A stretch of DNA of 53,709 nucleotides from Clostridia bacterium (GTDB taxonomy: Bacteria > Bacillota > Clostridia > Christensenellales > Aristaeellaceae): assembly GCA_016296675.1 (NCBI GenBank), contig JAEDIV010000002.1:1-53709 (forward strand). Direction: 5' to 3'. The notes under the pieces are model-generated. The model worked only from the letters and a program-made list of their open reading frames with translations. It was not told the origin of the DNA and searched no databases. A program made the translations under genes and the position numbers. Below are positions 25,951 through 34,117 of the stretch, in pieces; position 1 is the first letter of the stretch; every line of letters starts with the position of its first letter.

Positions 25951-27483
25951 TCAATGCCAGTATTTTTCGTCGATTGTGCGGTACTGAAGCGCTTCGGCGA
26001 TGTGGGCGGCGGTGATCTTGCTTTCACCGGCAAGGTCTGCGATGGTTCGGGCGACCTTGATTACCCTTGTATATGCGCGGTTGGAAAGCCCCATGGACTG
26101 CGTGGCAAGGTTGAGCATTTCTTTGGCGTCCTTATCCATCGGGCAGAATCTTTGGATTGTTTGCGCAGAAAGGCGCGCATTGCATTGAAGGGATGAGAAA
26201 GAGGCATATCGCTTTCTTTGAACTGCTCGCGCTTTTTCCACGCGTGCGTGGATTTCATGGGAAGGTTCCGCTTCCTGCTCGTCCGACAGCCTTTCTGCAG
26301 GAATGGATTCAACCTCAATATGCATATCAATTCGGTCGAGCAATGGCCCGGATATGCGGCTTAAATATTTTCGGATGTCATTGGGCGTGCAGCGGCATTC
26401 GTGGGTCTTGGATCCGTAATGTCCGCAGGGGCAGGGATTCATGGAGCAGATGAGCATGAATTCAGACGGATATGTGCTTTGCGCGCTCACACGCGTGATG
26501 GTGACAAAGCCGTCCTCCATAGGCTGTCTGAGCGCCTCAAGGACATCCCGCCTGTATTCTGGAAGCTCATCCAGAAAAAGCACGCCATTGTGGGCTTTGC
26601 TGATCTCGCCGGGAACGGCGTGGATGCCGCCGCCGACAAGGGATACGTGGCTGGCTGTATGATGCGGCGAACGGAACGGCCGCTCGGTCAGAAGACCGGT
26701 TTCCGGTATGGAACCGGCAACGGAATGGATGCGCGTTGTAACAAGCGCTTCGTCAAAGCTCATGTCCGGTAGAATCGAGGGGACGCAGCGCGCCATCAGC
26801 GTTTTTCCGGAACCGGGCGGGCCTACCATGAGCACATTATGTCCGCCGGCAGCGGCAATTTCAAGCGCGCGTTTGGCACTTCTTTGTCCTTTGACATAGC
26901 GGAAATCAAATGCATATTCGCGCTTTTGGATCATGCTTGAAAAGCTTACCGTTTCAATCGGCGCAATCGGCTTTTCGCCCGACAGATGTTGTACAACGTC
27001 ATGCAGCGTTTTTGCCGGATAGAAATTTACGCCTGCTACGCACATGACTTCACTTGCGTTATCCTGAGGCAGTATCATTTCAGTGACGCCGTGGTCGTGC
27101 GCGGAAATCGCCATGGGAAGTACGCCGCGGACGCTTCGAATGGAGCCGTCCAGCGCCAGTTCGCCGAGAATCGCGATATTGTGAATGGCCATGGGGTTGA
27201 CGCGCTTCTGGCAGGCGAGAATACAGACAGCAATCGGAAGATCGTAGGCAGGGCCTTCTTTTTTGATATCGGCAGGCGCGAGATTGACGGTGATGCGGTC
27301 ATCGGGGAAAGGGAGCATACAGTTCCTGATGGCTGCGCGAATGCGTTCGCGCGATTCCTTGACGGCAGCGTCCGGAAGGCCGACGATTTCGAACATGGGA
27401 AGGCCGTTGGACACATTGACTTCTACGGTAATCTGATTTCCGTCGATGCCGCTTAGACCGTATGAAAGCGTTGTGGACAGCAT
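25951..27483 (-). CDS. YifB/ComM family Mg-chelatase-like AAA ATPase
   Basis: ComM-type hexameric helicase, 510 residues, which in other bacteria helps branch migration during natural transformation. The N-terminal ChlI-like domain opens LSYGLSGIDGNQITVEV and has GLPDAAVKESRERIRAA. The AAA core has Walker A GPPGSGKTLMARCV (about 218) and Walker B GVLFLDELPEY (about 295). A cysteine cluster CSMNPCPCGHYG-CRC follows, and then a C-terminal helical lid. Its SD is weak (AAGGCAGG about 8-10 bases before ATG). It lies 15 bases before dprA. Confidence 0.95.
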   Translation of the reverse strand: MLSTTLSYGLSGIDGNQITVEVNVSNGLPMFEIVGLPDAAVKESRERIRAAIRNCMLPFPDDRITVNLAPADIKKEGPAYDLPIAVCILACQKRVNPMAIHNIAILGELALDGSIRSVRGVLPMAISAHDHGVTEMILPQDNASEVMCVAGVNFYPAKTLHDVVQHLSGEKPIAPIETVSFSSMIQKREYAFDFRYVKGQRSAKRALEIAAAGGHNVLMVGPPGSGKTLMARCVPSILPDMSFDEALVTTRIHSVAGSIPETGLLTERPFRSPHHTASHVSLVGGGIHAVPGEISKAHNGVLFLDELPEYRRDVLEALRQPMEDGFVTITRVSAQSTYPSEFMLICSMNPCPCGHYGSKTHECRCTPNDIRKYLSRISGPLLDRIDMHIEVESIPAERLSDEQEAEPSHEIHARVEKARAVQRKRYASFSSLQCNARLSAQTIQRFCPMDKDAKEMLNLATQSMGLSNRAYTRVIKVARTIADLAGESKITAAHIAEALQYRTIDEKYWH

Positions 27484-27509
27484 GGGCGAGGCCTGCCTTT
27501 CAGAAGGAT

Positions 27510-30500
27510 TTATTGAAGCGCAAAATTATACCAGTCGAACCAGCGAAGACGCAGCGCGTAATCGTAGGCGCAGGGGAAACCGGATTCAAGCGGATAGAAT
27601 GCAACAAACAGGAAAAACGCAAGCGCGCACAGCGTTCCTGCAGCGGTCCAGAAAGCGTAAGCATCCGTTTTTCTGAGCTTTCCAAGCAAATATACGATTG
27701 CCAGAATAATGAACGGTACGCTTGCAAAATAGTGATAGATGAATGTGGAACGGGTGATCAGAACCCACGGCAGGAACTGAGACATAAAGCCGATTGCAAT
27801 CAGGAAAGGCGCGGAGGAAGATTTTTTGGATACCGCGGGCAGAATCAGCATAATAACAAGCGCAAATGCGCCGGTCCACCATACGGCAGGATTGCCCATG
27901 CAGGAGATGGAGGAGACGACGCCGAGCCCCAAATACGCTACATCCGATGAATAGTACCACATCGGCTTTTTGATCAAGGGCCATTCGTACCAGGGAGAAC
28001 GGAAATAATGCGTATCGTGGGCAAGACCGTTATGATAATTGAACATCTGCTTTTGCATGCTTAAGACTTCCTGAATGTTGAACTTGCCCTTGGGCGCAAA
28101 GTGCCAGTAGTAGGAGAAGTAGTAGATAATGACAGGAACGACTATGAACATGACAATGCAGAAAAGAAGCGTAAGGAACAGATGCAGGGGGAAGCAGTTC
28201 AGGTTTTTCTTTTCGGGATCATTGGCGGCTTTTCGCATCGCGCGGTATTCTTTTATGCGCAAAACCAGGCTTTCAATAAAGATAAGCGCAAAACCTGAAG
28301 CAAAATACCAGCCGATTTTCATTCCAAGGACGGCGATTACAAGAGAAAGGGCGGACAGAACCAGAGGAAGGGCAAGCTTTAAAACAAGCTTTGTCAGATT
28401 TTCTTTTGCGTTGTCCGCATGCGCCATATATTCCTTAAAACGCAGAAAAACGCTTGTAAAGAAGATGATGGCAAGTCCGATTCCTGCATACAGGCCAATC
28501 CATTTGCTGGCGCAGGCAAAACCGAAGAAGAGACCGGAAAGCCCAAGCGGAATGAGCGTTCTCAGGAAGGGATCCCTGTTCATGTTCATCTGCCAGTAGC
28601 GGAACATGAAAAGATACATAACCATGATGAAAAATACGGCGTATGTGTCTACGGTGGCGATGCGGGACTGCGTAAAATGCATGGAGTCGACCGCCAATAA
28701 GAACATAGCAATAAAGGAAAGCGAGGTGTTCTTTGTAAGCTGCTTTGCCAAAAGATACATGGCGGGCAGCATAAATACGCCAAGCAGTGCGCCCATGAAG
28801 CGCCAGCCGAACGGGGTCATGCCGAAAATGCGGATGCCCAGCATGATGAGGATCTTTCCAAGGTGCGGATGCGACCATTCGAGCACTTCCAGTCCGTTGG
28901 CGAATTCGTAGGCTGTACGCGCATGGTAGATTTCATCAAAATACATGCTGTTTAAATAGCTCGGGGCGAAGGGAACCGTGTCCTGCTCATCGATAAGACT
29001 GGCGTAGGTTGCATTTTCTGCGCTTCCGGTGACGGAGACGACTTCATAAAGCGTTTTGTTTTCGATATCCCAAAAGCCGATTTCGTGCAGGGGAAGACCG
29101 ATGCCTTCAATCGTCAGACGCACATATCTTGCCGACTGCGCAGGATAAGGCGCGTTCGCGCTCGGATAATTCACATAAGCGTGTCCGTCTTCACCCGATA
29201 CGGCATAGGAAGGTTTCTTTGCATCTGAAAATTTTCCTGCCTCATATGTTTTGGGCGTCCACCAGTGCCAGGCGAAAATATCGCCCTCGGAATACACGGC
29301 GTAGTTTTCTTCCGTCCAGTTTTCGCCGTCGTTAGACAGGGAGACGGTAAAGGTGTGGGGGCTTATACCGCCATAGTAGGTCATGCGGAAGGATTTGGTT
29401 TCACCCAGATCAAAGACAATCTCCTCCCGATAATCCGTGTTTTTATAGAAAGTCTGAGGTGCGCGCGTGGAGCCGAGGTTTACAAAGGCAAACGCGGCAT
29501 AAACGAGTGTTACCGAAAGCATCAGGATATAGTCGCGGATTGATAAATTCAGCTTATAGTCTGAATGCCTGTAAAACCGCGCTTTGGATGAGGATATGAT
29601 GGGGGATGCCGGCGTAAATTTCTTTATATGTTTTCCAAGGCAAATATCTGCAGATACATAAATCAGATACAGGGTAAAGAGGATATTTACAATGGAAAGG
29701 AATTTGTTTAAAAGTCCTTCGCTGGAAGAAAGATGGCCCATGCTCGCGTATTCGGTAACCATTCCGCACTGAAGCACCAGCGCCTGATTGAGGTACTGGG
29801 TGATGGTAAACGCGATAAAAACATAGAGGATGCGCCTGTCTTCGTACCAGAGATAGCTGATCAGAAGCAGGGCAAGCGCGGGGAAAAGATACCTTTCGTG
29901 CATCATAGGGCCGAAGGCAAAGATGATTGAAATCAAAACAGCGCCTGTCAGCGGCAGGGACTTTTTGTCGCGCGAGAAAAGATAAAGACATGAAGAAAGT
30001 ATATATCCCAAAAGCATCATTGCCCAGGCGAATCCCTTGAAAAACGGATGATAGCTGACATTTGCCCAATTGAGGTCGAAAAGCTGATAGAGATTGAGCG
30101 CGTTGACAGTGATGTAGGAATAGCCCGAAGTGGTATCGGAATACAGACAGATCAGCCAGCTGACGGGCGAAATCAGCGCTTTAAAAATATTTTCGCCGAG
30201 CATTTTAGACTCGTACATGGAAAACGGGAATGCGGCCAGATACAAAATACAAAGGGCAACGATGAGCGACAAACCCATTTTTATAAGCGCATGCTTGTCG
30301 CGTCTGTTCTTGAATGCGTCAAAAAGGAAGGCGACAAGACCTAACGGCCCGAAAAGCAGCGCCTGCGGCTTTAATTGCATGGACACCGCAAAGACGGGAA
30401 GCGCAATGTGCCATTGGCCGCGAACGGCATAAAGAAGGCAGAGGGCGATGGACAGCGCAAGCACGCTGTCTACCTGTCCCCATGCGGCGCTGTTGATGAT

Positions 30501-31637
30501 ATAGGCGGGATTGAAAACTACGCATGCGAGCATCCAGCGCGCGCGGGATGCGCCGAGTCTGTTTTTGGAAAGCGAATATAAAAGAATTCCGAAAATCAGA
30601 TCACAGAAAATGGGCGTGAGCTTAACAAAAAGTACGTGAAGGCGTGAATCAAAAGCGATGGAAAAAATCCGCCGGATCACGTCAAATATGCCGAGAACGA
30701 GCATATAAAGCGGCGGATAATCGTGAAGGCCGCTCTGGGAATAAAAGGAAGCGCCGGCGGAGAAAAAGTTGCTGCCCCAGATTTCAAAATTTGTGACGTC
30801 GACAGCATAGCCCCGATAGCGAAGCGCAATCACAATGCGGAGAATCAGGCCCGTTAAAATAAGAATAGCAAATGCTGCGCCGTGAAAGAGGGTGGTTTCA
30901 TTCTGAAGCGCATGTACGTCCAGCCTGGAACGGACGTATCGTAAGGCATACAGACACAGAAGCAAGAACGCGAAAGCAAAAAGCACATGGTTTTCCGTAT
31001 GGCGTTCGGGAGCAGCCTGATTGGTATCGTCAGCGAAAGATACATCTGAGTCCTTTACGGGCGCAAACGTTGCAAGGGAGAGGGGAATGATGGCGTTTTC
31101 CGCCAGCTCCGACACGGAGGCCTCTTCCATGGAGAAGGATTTGAAATATGCTTTTCCGCTGGATACGAAGCTGTAGCCGCCAAGACGCGCGCATACAGAC
31201 AGCGTGGTCTGATCATTTGCCGTTTTTCCGTACAGCGTGATGGGCGTCCATTCGCCGTTTGTGTCGTATACAGCGTCGGAATACACGCTGGTATTGAGGA
31301 AGGAAATGCAGCCGCCCATGGCGTCTATGTTGTTTACGCCTTCGGCTTTGGCAAGACAGGTGAATTTATAGACAGTGTTGGGCTTTACCTTGATGTCCTG
31401 TACAAAGCGCGCATCGTTATCGGCAAAGTTATTGATGACAATCGCGTTTTCGCCGTCTTCCTGCGTCTCGACAGAAAACTGGGTATTCTGCACATTCCAC
31501 GCATCGGTATACCAGCTTTCAGGCAGGCCATTGTCGGAAAGCGCTGAAAAAGACGGGTTGACAAGCATGTTTTCAGCGCTTGCGCAGAGGGAAAAGATCA
31601 AAATGAGCGCTAAAATAAAGGAAGATAATTTTCGCAT
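27510..31637 (-). CDS. Giant membrane protein: Gpi18-like mannosyltransferase fused to PMT-type (GT39) protein mannosyltransferase, with two lectin-like domains
   Basis: Protein of 1375 residues. A signal peptide (1-22, cut after SAEN-type site) is followed by a jelly-roll carbohydrate-binding-like domain (about 23-170: NPSF near 27, W130 region). A first multi-helix glycosyltransferase of the GT-C type follows (about 215-670), with acidic loop residues DVTNFEIWG (280-288), DYPPLYML and MHERYLFP (579-586), like Gpi18/ALG6-type enzymes. A discoidin-like beta domain lies at about 735-860. A second GT-C enzyme (about 890-1375) shows PMT hallmarks: loop-1 DE (901-902 in YFDEIYHA) and SHPHLGK (922-928). 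The function, transfer of mannose from polyprenyl-phosphate to proteins, is by family; acceptors are unknown. It is inserted between yraN and yifB. Confidence 0.88.
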   Translation of the reverse strand: MRKLSSFILALILIFSLCASAENMLVNPSFSALSDNGLPESWYTDAWNVQNTQFSVETQEDGENAIVINNFADNDARFVQDIKVKPNTVYKFTCLAKAEGVNNIDAMGGCISFLNTSVYSDAVYDTNGEWTPITLYGKTANDQTTLSVCARLGGYSFVSSGKAYFKSFSMEEASVSELAENAIIPLSLATFAPVKDSDVSFADDTNQAAPERHTENHVLFAFAFLLLCLYALRYVRSRLDVHALQNETTLFHGAAFAILILTGLILRIVIALRYRGYAVDVTNFEIWGSNFFSAGASFYSQSGLHDYPPLYMLVLGIFDVIRRIFSIAFDSRLHVLFVKLTPIFCDLIFGILLYSLSKNRLGASRARWMLACVVFNPAYIINSAAWGQVDSVLALSIALCLLYAVRGQWHIALPVFAVSMQLKPQALLFGPLGLVAFLFDAFKNRRDKHALIKMGLSLIVALCILYLAAFPFSMYESKMLGENIFKALISPVSWLICLYSDTTSGYSYITVNALNLYQLFDLNWANVSYHPFFKGFAWAMMLLGYILSSCLYLFSRDKKSLPLTGAVLISIIFAFGPMMHERYLFPALALLLISYLWYEDRRILYVFIAFTITQYLNQALVLQCGMVTEYASMGHLSSSEGLLNKFLSIVNILFTLYLIYVSADICLGKHIKKFTPASPIISSSKARFYRHSDYKLNLSIRDYILMLSVTLVYAAFAFVNLGSTRAPQTFYKNTDYREEIVFDLGETKSFRMTYYGGISPHTFTVSLSNDGENWTEENYAVYSEGDIFAWHWWTPKTYEAGKFSDAKKPSYAVSGEDGHAYVNYPSANAPYPAQSARYVRLTIEGIGLPLHEIGFWDIENKTLYEVVSVTGSAENATYASLIDEQDTVPFAPSYLNSMYFDEIYHARTAYEFANGLEVLEWSHPHLGKILIMLGIRIFGMTPFGWRFMGALLGVFMLPAMYLLAKQLTKNTSLSFIAMFLLAVDSMHFTQSRIATVDTYAVFFIMVMYLFMFRYWQMNMNRDPFLRTLIPLGLSGLFFGFACASKWIGLYAGIGLAIIFFTSVFLRFKEYMAHADNAKENLTKLVLKLALPLVLSALSLVIAVLGMKIGWYFASGFALIFIESLVLRIKEYRAMRKAANDPEKKNLNCFPLHLFLTLLFCIVMFIVVPVIIYYFSYYWHFAPKGKFNIQEVLSMQKQMFNYHNGLAHDTHYFRSPWYEWPLIKKPMWYYSSDVAYLGLGVVSSISCMGNPAVWWTGAFALVIMLILPAVSKKSSSAPFLIAIGFMSQFLPWVLITRSTFIYHYFASVPFIILAIVYLLGKLRKTDAYAFWTAAGTLCALAFFLFVAFYPLESGFPCAYDYALRLRWFDWYNFALQ

Positions 31638-31663
31638 ATGCTGATCCTCAAGTGTTTATTGGT

Positions 31664-31682
31664 GCCGGCGATAGGCGCCGGC
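31664..31682. repeat. GC-rich hairpin between yraN and the giant glycosyltransferase gene
   Basis: Perfect 7-bp inverted repeat GCCGGCG (31664-31670) / CGCCGGC (31676-31682) with loop atagg. No T-tract follows on either strand, so it is not a normal intrinsic terminator. It lies in the 5' region of the glycosyltransferase message on the minus strand, just before GAGGATC, its SD. Confidence 0.5.
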
Positions 31683-31736
31683 TGGAAAATATTGACGCTA
31701 TATGGACGAAAACGCAGGCGCGTTTGTTCAAATACG

Positions 31737-32084
31737 CTATTGCGCGGAAAAAGCGGAACGGATGTATTTGATGGTTTCGCCGGATATGGCAATTACATCA
31801 AAACGGATTTTGACGTTTGTCAGACGGTTTTCCTTAAGATACATAAGAGCAGTTTGGATGATTCGTTTTTGCTTTGTATATGTGACGGCTTCTGATGGCG
31901 AACCTTTTATGAAAGAGGAACGCTGTTTAACCTCGATAAACACAATTGTGTCCTTGTCTTTTGCTACGAGGTCGATCTCGCCGGTAAATCGCTTGTAATT
32001 TTTACAAAGCGGGAGCATGCCGAGTTTTTCAATATACCGGCAGGCTTCCGCTTCCGCTAAGCTGCCAAGTTTACGCGTGTTCAT
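31737..32084 (-). CDS. YraN/UPF0102 family endonuclease-like protein
   Basis: Small protein of 115 residues with the restriction-endonuclease-like fold of the UPF0102 family. Visible motifs are GSLAEAEACRYI near the N-terminus, FTGEIDLVAKD (about 34-44) and FIEVKQR (about 49-55), giving the E-D-ExK active-site pattern of Mg-dependent nucleases. The cellular role is unknown. It overlaps rnhB by 4 bases (ATGA) in the conserved order rplS-rbgA-rnhB-yraN. Confidence 0.92.
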   Translation of the reverse strand: MNTRKLGSLAEAEACRYIEKLGMLPLCKNYKRFTGEIDLVAKDKDTIVFIEVKQRSSFIKGSPSEAVTYTKQKRIIQTALMYLKENRLTNVKIRFDVIAISGETIKYIRSAFSAQ

Positions 32085-32719
32085 GCGTTTTCACCCGGCA
32101 GAAACTTTTGTATGAAGGTCATGCGGTGCTCGGGACACGGGCCGTATTTTTTAATGGCGTCAATGTGTTCCCTGGTACCGTACCCCTTGTTTTTGATAAA
32201 ATTATATACGGGATATTTTTCGTGAAGAAGCGCCATGTAACGGTCGCGCTCCACTTTTGCGATGATGGATGCGGCGGCGATCATATAGCTTTGCGCGTCG
32301 CCGTGTACAATCGGGTATGCTTCGCCGGGAAGACGGAGTCCCTTGACAGCATCGATCAGAAAAATGCCGTTTTCAAGGTCGGCGGCGCATTCTTCCATGG
32401 CACGCTTCGTGGCGTTTAAGATGTTGATTTCGTCAATTACCTGCGCGCTTACCCATGCGGTCTTTGCATAGACGGCGTTTTCTTTCAAAAGAGGGTAGAG
32501 GGTCTCTCTTCTTAATTCGGAAAGCTTTTTGGAATCGTCAACACCGGGAATCATTTTGGCAAAGGGGATGCTTACGCAAGCCGTTACAACAGGTCCTGCC
32601 AGAGGACCGCGGCCCACTTCATCAATGCCTGCGATATGCTTGGACGGATGTGAAACCGTGATATCACGCTCAATCTGCGTCATGCGGATGAGCTTTTCCT
32701 CTTTGCTTTCCCGTGCCAT
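32081..32719 (-). CDS. rnhB: Ribonuclease HII
   Basis: Removes RNA from RNA-DNA hybrids and single misincorporated ribonucleotides. It is 212 residues from ATG 32719, 4 bases after the rbgA stop, with GGAGG upstream in rbgA. The catalytic acidic residues are in GIDEVGRGPLAGPV (D and E near residues 33-34 and following) and in IDAVKGL and HGDAQSYMIAAASIIAKVERD. The C-terminal KNKGYGTREHIDAI is typical. A longer frame from ATG 32782 would overlap rbgA by nearly 60 bases. Confidence 0.96.
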   Translation of the reverse strand: MARESKEEKLIRMTQIERDITVSHPSKHIAGIDEVGRGPLAGPVVTACVSIPFAKMIPGVDDSKKLSELRRETLYPLLKENAVYAKTAWVSAQVIDEINILNATKRAMEECAADLENGIFLIDAVKGLRLPGEAYPIVHGDAQSYMIAAASIIAKVERDRYMALLHEKYPVYNFIKNKGYGTREHIDAIKKYGPCPEHRMTFIQKFLPGENA

Positions 32720-32723
32720 TAAT

Positions 32724-33578
32724 CTATCGTTCCTCCGGTTTTTCAAGCGATATTTTTCCAACCTTGTTGCCTCTGAATTCATCCAGAATCAGCGCTGCCG
32801 CGCGCTCTGTGTCGCATCTTGCGCCGGACAGGAGCCAACCGCGTCCGCGGCAGGCTTCCTCGAGAATTTCCTGGATGGACTTATCCTTTGCTTCCTCGCT
32901 AATGCGGAAACGGGCCATGGTTTCCTTGGGCGCGATATCCATAAGAAGCTTTATGAGGTTTCCGGCAAGTTCTTCGCTGTCCATGATCTGGTCGCGAATG
33001 GAACCCAAAAAGGCGAGAATTTCAGCGTTTTTCTGGTTTTCAAGCTTGGGCCAGAGCATGCCGGGGGTGTCCAGAAGCTCTAAAAACGGGCCGACCTTCA
33101 CCCACTGATTGGTTCGCGTTACGCCGGGACGGTCGGAAGCTTTGGCAATGGCCTGCCCGCGCAGCTTATTGATGAAGGTGGACTTTCCGACGTTGGGAAT
33201 GCCGATGACCATCATTCGTACGGTTTTATTTGCGCCGCGGGCTTTCATGCGCTCAACAGCAGGCTGCGCTGCTTTCTGGATGAGGCTCAAAATGTCCTTG
33301 GCCTTTCCGCCGGTTGACTGGAAGCGGACACAGGAAATGCCCTGCTTTTCAAAATGGTTGATCCACTGGCGGGTAATGGTATCGTTTGCAAGATCGCACT
33401 TGTTTAAGACCAGGAAGTGGTTCTTGCCCTTGGCGATCTGAATCAGATCCGGGTTTCTCGTTGCGCCCGGCGCGCGCGCGTCGCAAAGCTCGATCACGGC
33501 GTCGACAGACTTCACCTGATCGATCAGGATGCGGCGGGTTTTGGCCATATGACCGGGATACCAGTTAATATCAGGCAT
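32724..33578 (-). CDS. rbgA: Ribosome biogenesis GTPase YlqF/RbgA
   Basis: Circularly permuted GTPase needed for late assembly of the 50S subunit. It is 284 residues. The permuted motif order is visible: G4 NKCD (about residue 59) before G1 GIPNVGKSTF (about 127), then G3 DTPGML (about 172). The N-terminal INWYPGHMAKT is family-typical. The C-terminal helical domain contacts rRNA in homologues. It lies downstream of the rplS terminator, so it relies on read-through or an unseen promoter. Confidence 0.96.
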   Translation of the reverse strand: MPDINWYPGHMAKTRRILIDQVKSVDAVIELCDARAPGATRNPDLIQIAKGKNHFLVLNKCDLANDTITRQWINHFEKQGISCVRFQSTGGKAKDILSLIQKAAQPAVERMKARGANKTVRMMVIGIPNVGKSTFINKLRGQAIAKASDRPGVTRTNQWVKVGPFLELLDTPGMLWPKLENQKNAEILAFLGSIRDQIMDSEELAGNLIKLLMDIAPKETMARFRISEEAKDKSIQEILEEACRGRGWLLSGARCDTERAAALILDEFRGNKVGKISLEKPEER

Positions 33579-33604
33579 AGCACATAAATCCTTTTTTTAC
33601 TTAC

Positions 33605-33636
33605 GAAAAACAAAGGCCGCATGTCGCGGCCTTTGT
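33605..33636 (-). terminator. Intrinsic terminator of rplS
   Basis: On the minus strand ACAAAGGCCGC (33636-33626) pairs with GCGGCCTTTGT (33620-33610) around a 5-base loop and is followed by TTTTTC. It lies 10 bases after the rplS stop and upstream of rbgA, so it would reduce the downstream genes relative to rplS. Confidence 0.87.
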
Positions 33637-33646
33637 TATATGTGTG

Positions 33647-33988
33647 TTAGGCTTCCTTAACCTTGGCGGCCTTACCACTGCGCTGGCGCAGATAGTACAG
33701 CTTCGCGCGGCGAACCTTACCCTTGCGGGTAACGGTGATGCTGTCCACACGGGGCGAATGCAGCGGGAACGTACGCTCGACGCCAACACCGTAAGAAGTG
33801 CGGCGAACGGTGAACGTTTCGCGGCAAGAGCCGTTACGGCGTGCGATTACGACGCCTTCGAACGCCTGAAGACGCTCACGGTTACCTTCAACAACCTTAA
33901 CCTGTACCTTTACAGTGTCGCCGATGTTGAACTTGGGGATGTCCGTGCGCAGCTGAGCATTCTCGATGGAACGGATGATTTCATTCAT
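33647..33988 (-). CDS. rplS: Large ribosomal subunit protein bL19
   Basis: Ribosomal protein L19 at the 30S-50S interface, 113 residues. It shows FNIGDTVKVQVKVVEG, RLQAFEGVVIARRNG and the C-terminal KAKLYYLR-type segment (RRAKLYYLRQRSGKAAKV). ATG 33988 is preceded by AAGGAGG at 8 bases. An in-frame ATG at 34021 lacks an SD and would lengthen the protein atypically. Codon use is that of a highly expressed gene. The usual rimM-trmD partners are not upstream; cdsA is. Confidence 0.97.
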   Translation of the reverse strand: MNEIIRSIENAQLRTDIPKFNIGDTVKVQVKVVEGNRERLQAFEGVVIARRNGSCRETFTVRRTSYGVGVERTFPLHSPRVDSITVTRKGKVRRAKLYYLRQRSGKAAKVKEA

Positions 33989-34011
33989 TGCGATATCCTC
34001 CTTCCTCTTTA

Positions 34012-34051
34012 GGGCGTTCATAAACGATGACTTTTCGCCAGCGGACCGCCC
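34012..34051 (-). ncRNA. Candidate L19 leader hairpin
   Basis: The ~70-base leader between the candidate promoter and the rplS SD can fold with GGGCG (34051-34047) pairing CGCCC (34016-34012), enclosing about 30 bases with a further TGGCgaaaaGTCA-like helix. Firmicutes rplS genes are known to have an autoregulatory L19 leader RNA. I assign this by position and folding only; a covariance-model hit would decide. Confidence 0.4.
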
Positions 34052-34066
34052 GATATCACAGCGTAT

Positions 34067-34095
34067 AGTATAACACGAAGTGTGTGGAGATATAA
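34067..34095 (-). promoter_or_regulatory. Candidate promoter of rplS
   Basis: On the minus strand, TATACT (34072-34067) lies 17 bases after TTATAT (34095-34090). The -10 is good and the -35 weak. The predicted start near 34060 fits the leader hairpin described at 34012-34051. Confidence 0.45.
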
Positions 34096-34096
34096 A

Positions 34097-34116
34097 GCAA
34101 ATTCTTGTTAATTTGC
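34097..34116 (-). terminator. Weak AT-rich hairpin after cdsA
   Basis: GCAAATT (34097-34103) and AATTTGC (34110-34116) form a 7-bp stem one base after the cdsA stop, followed on the minus strand by TTTATAT. It is a weak terminator candidate and abuts the rplS promoter candidate. Confidence 0.35.
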
Positions 34117-34117
34117 G

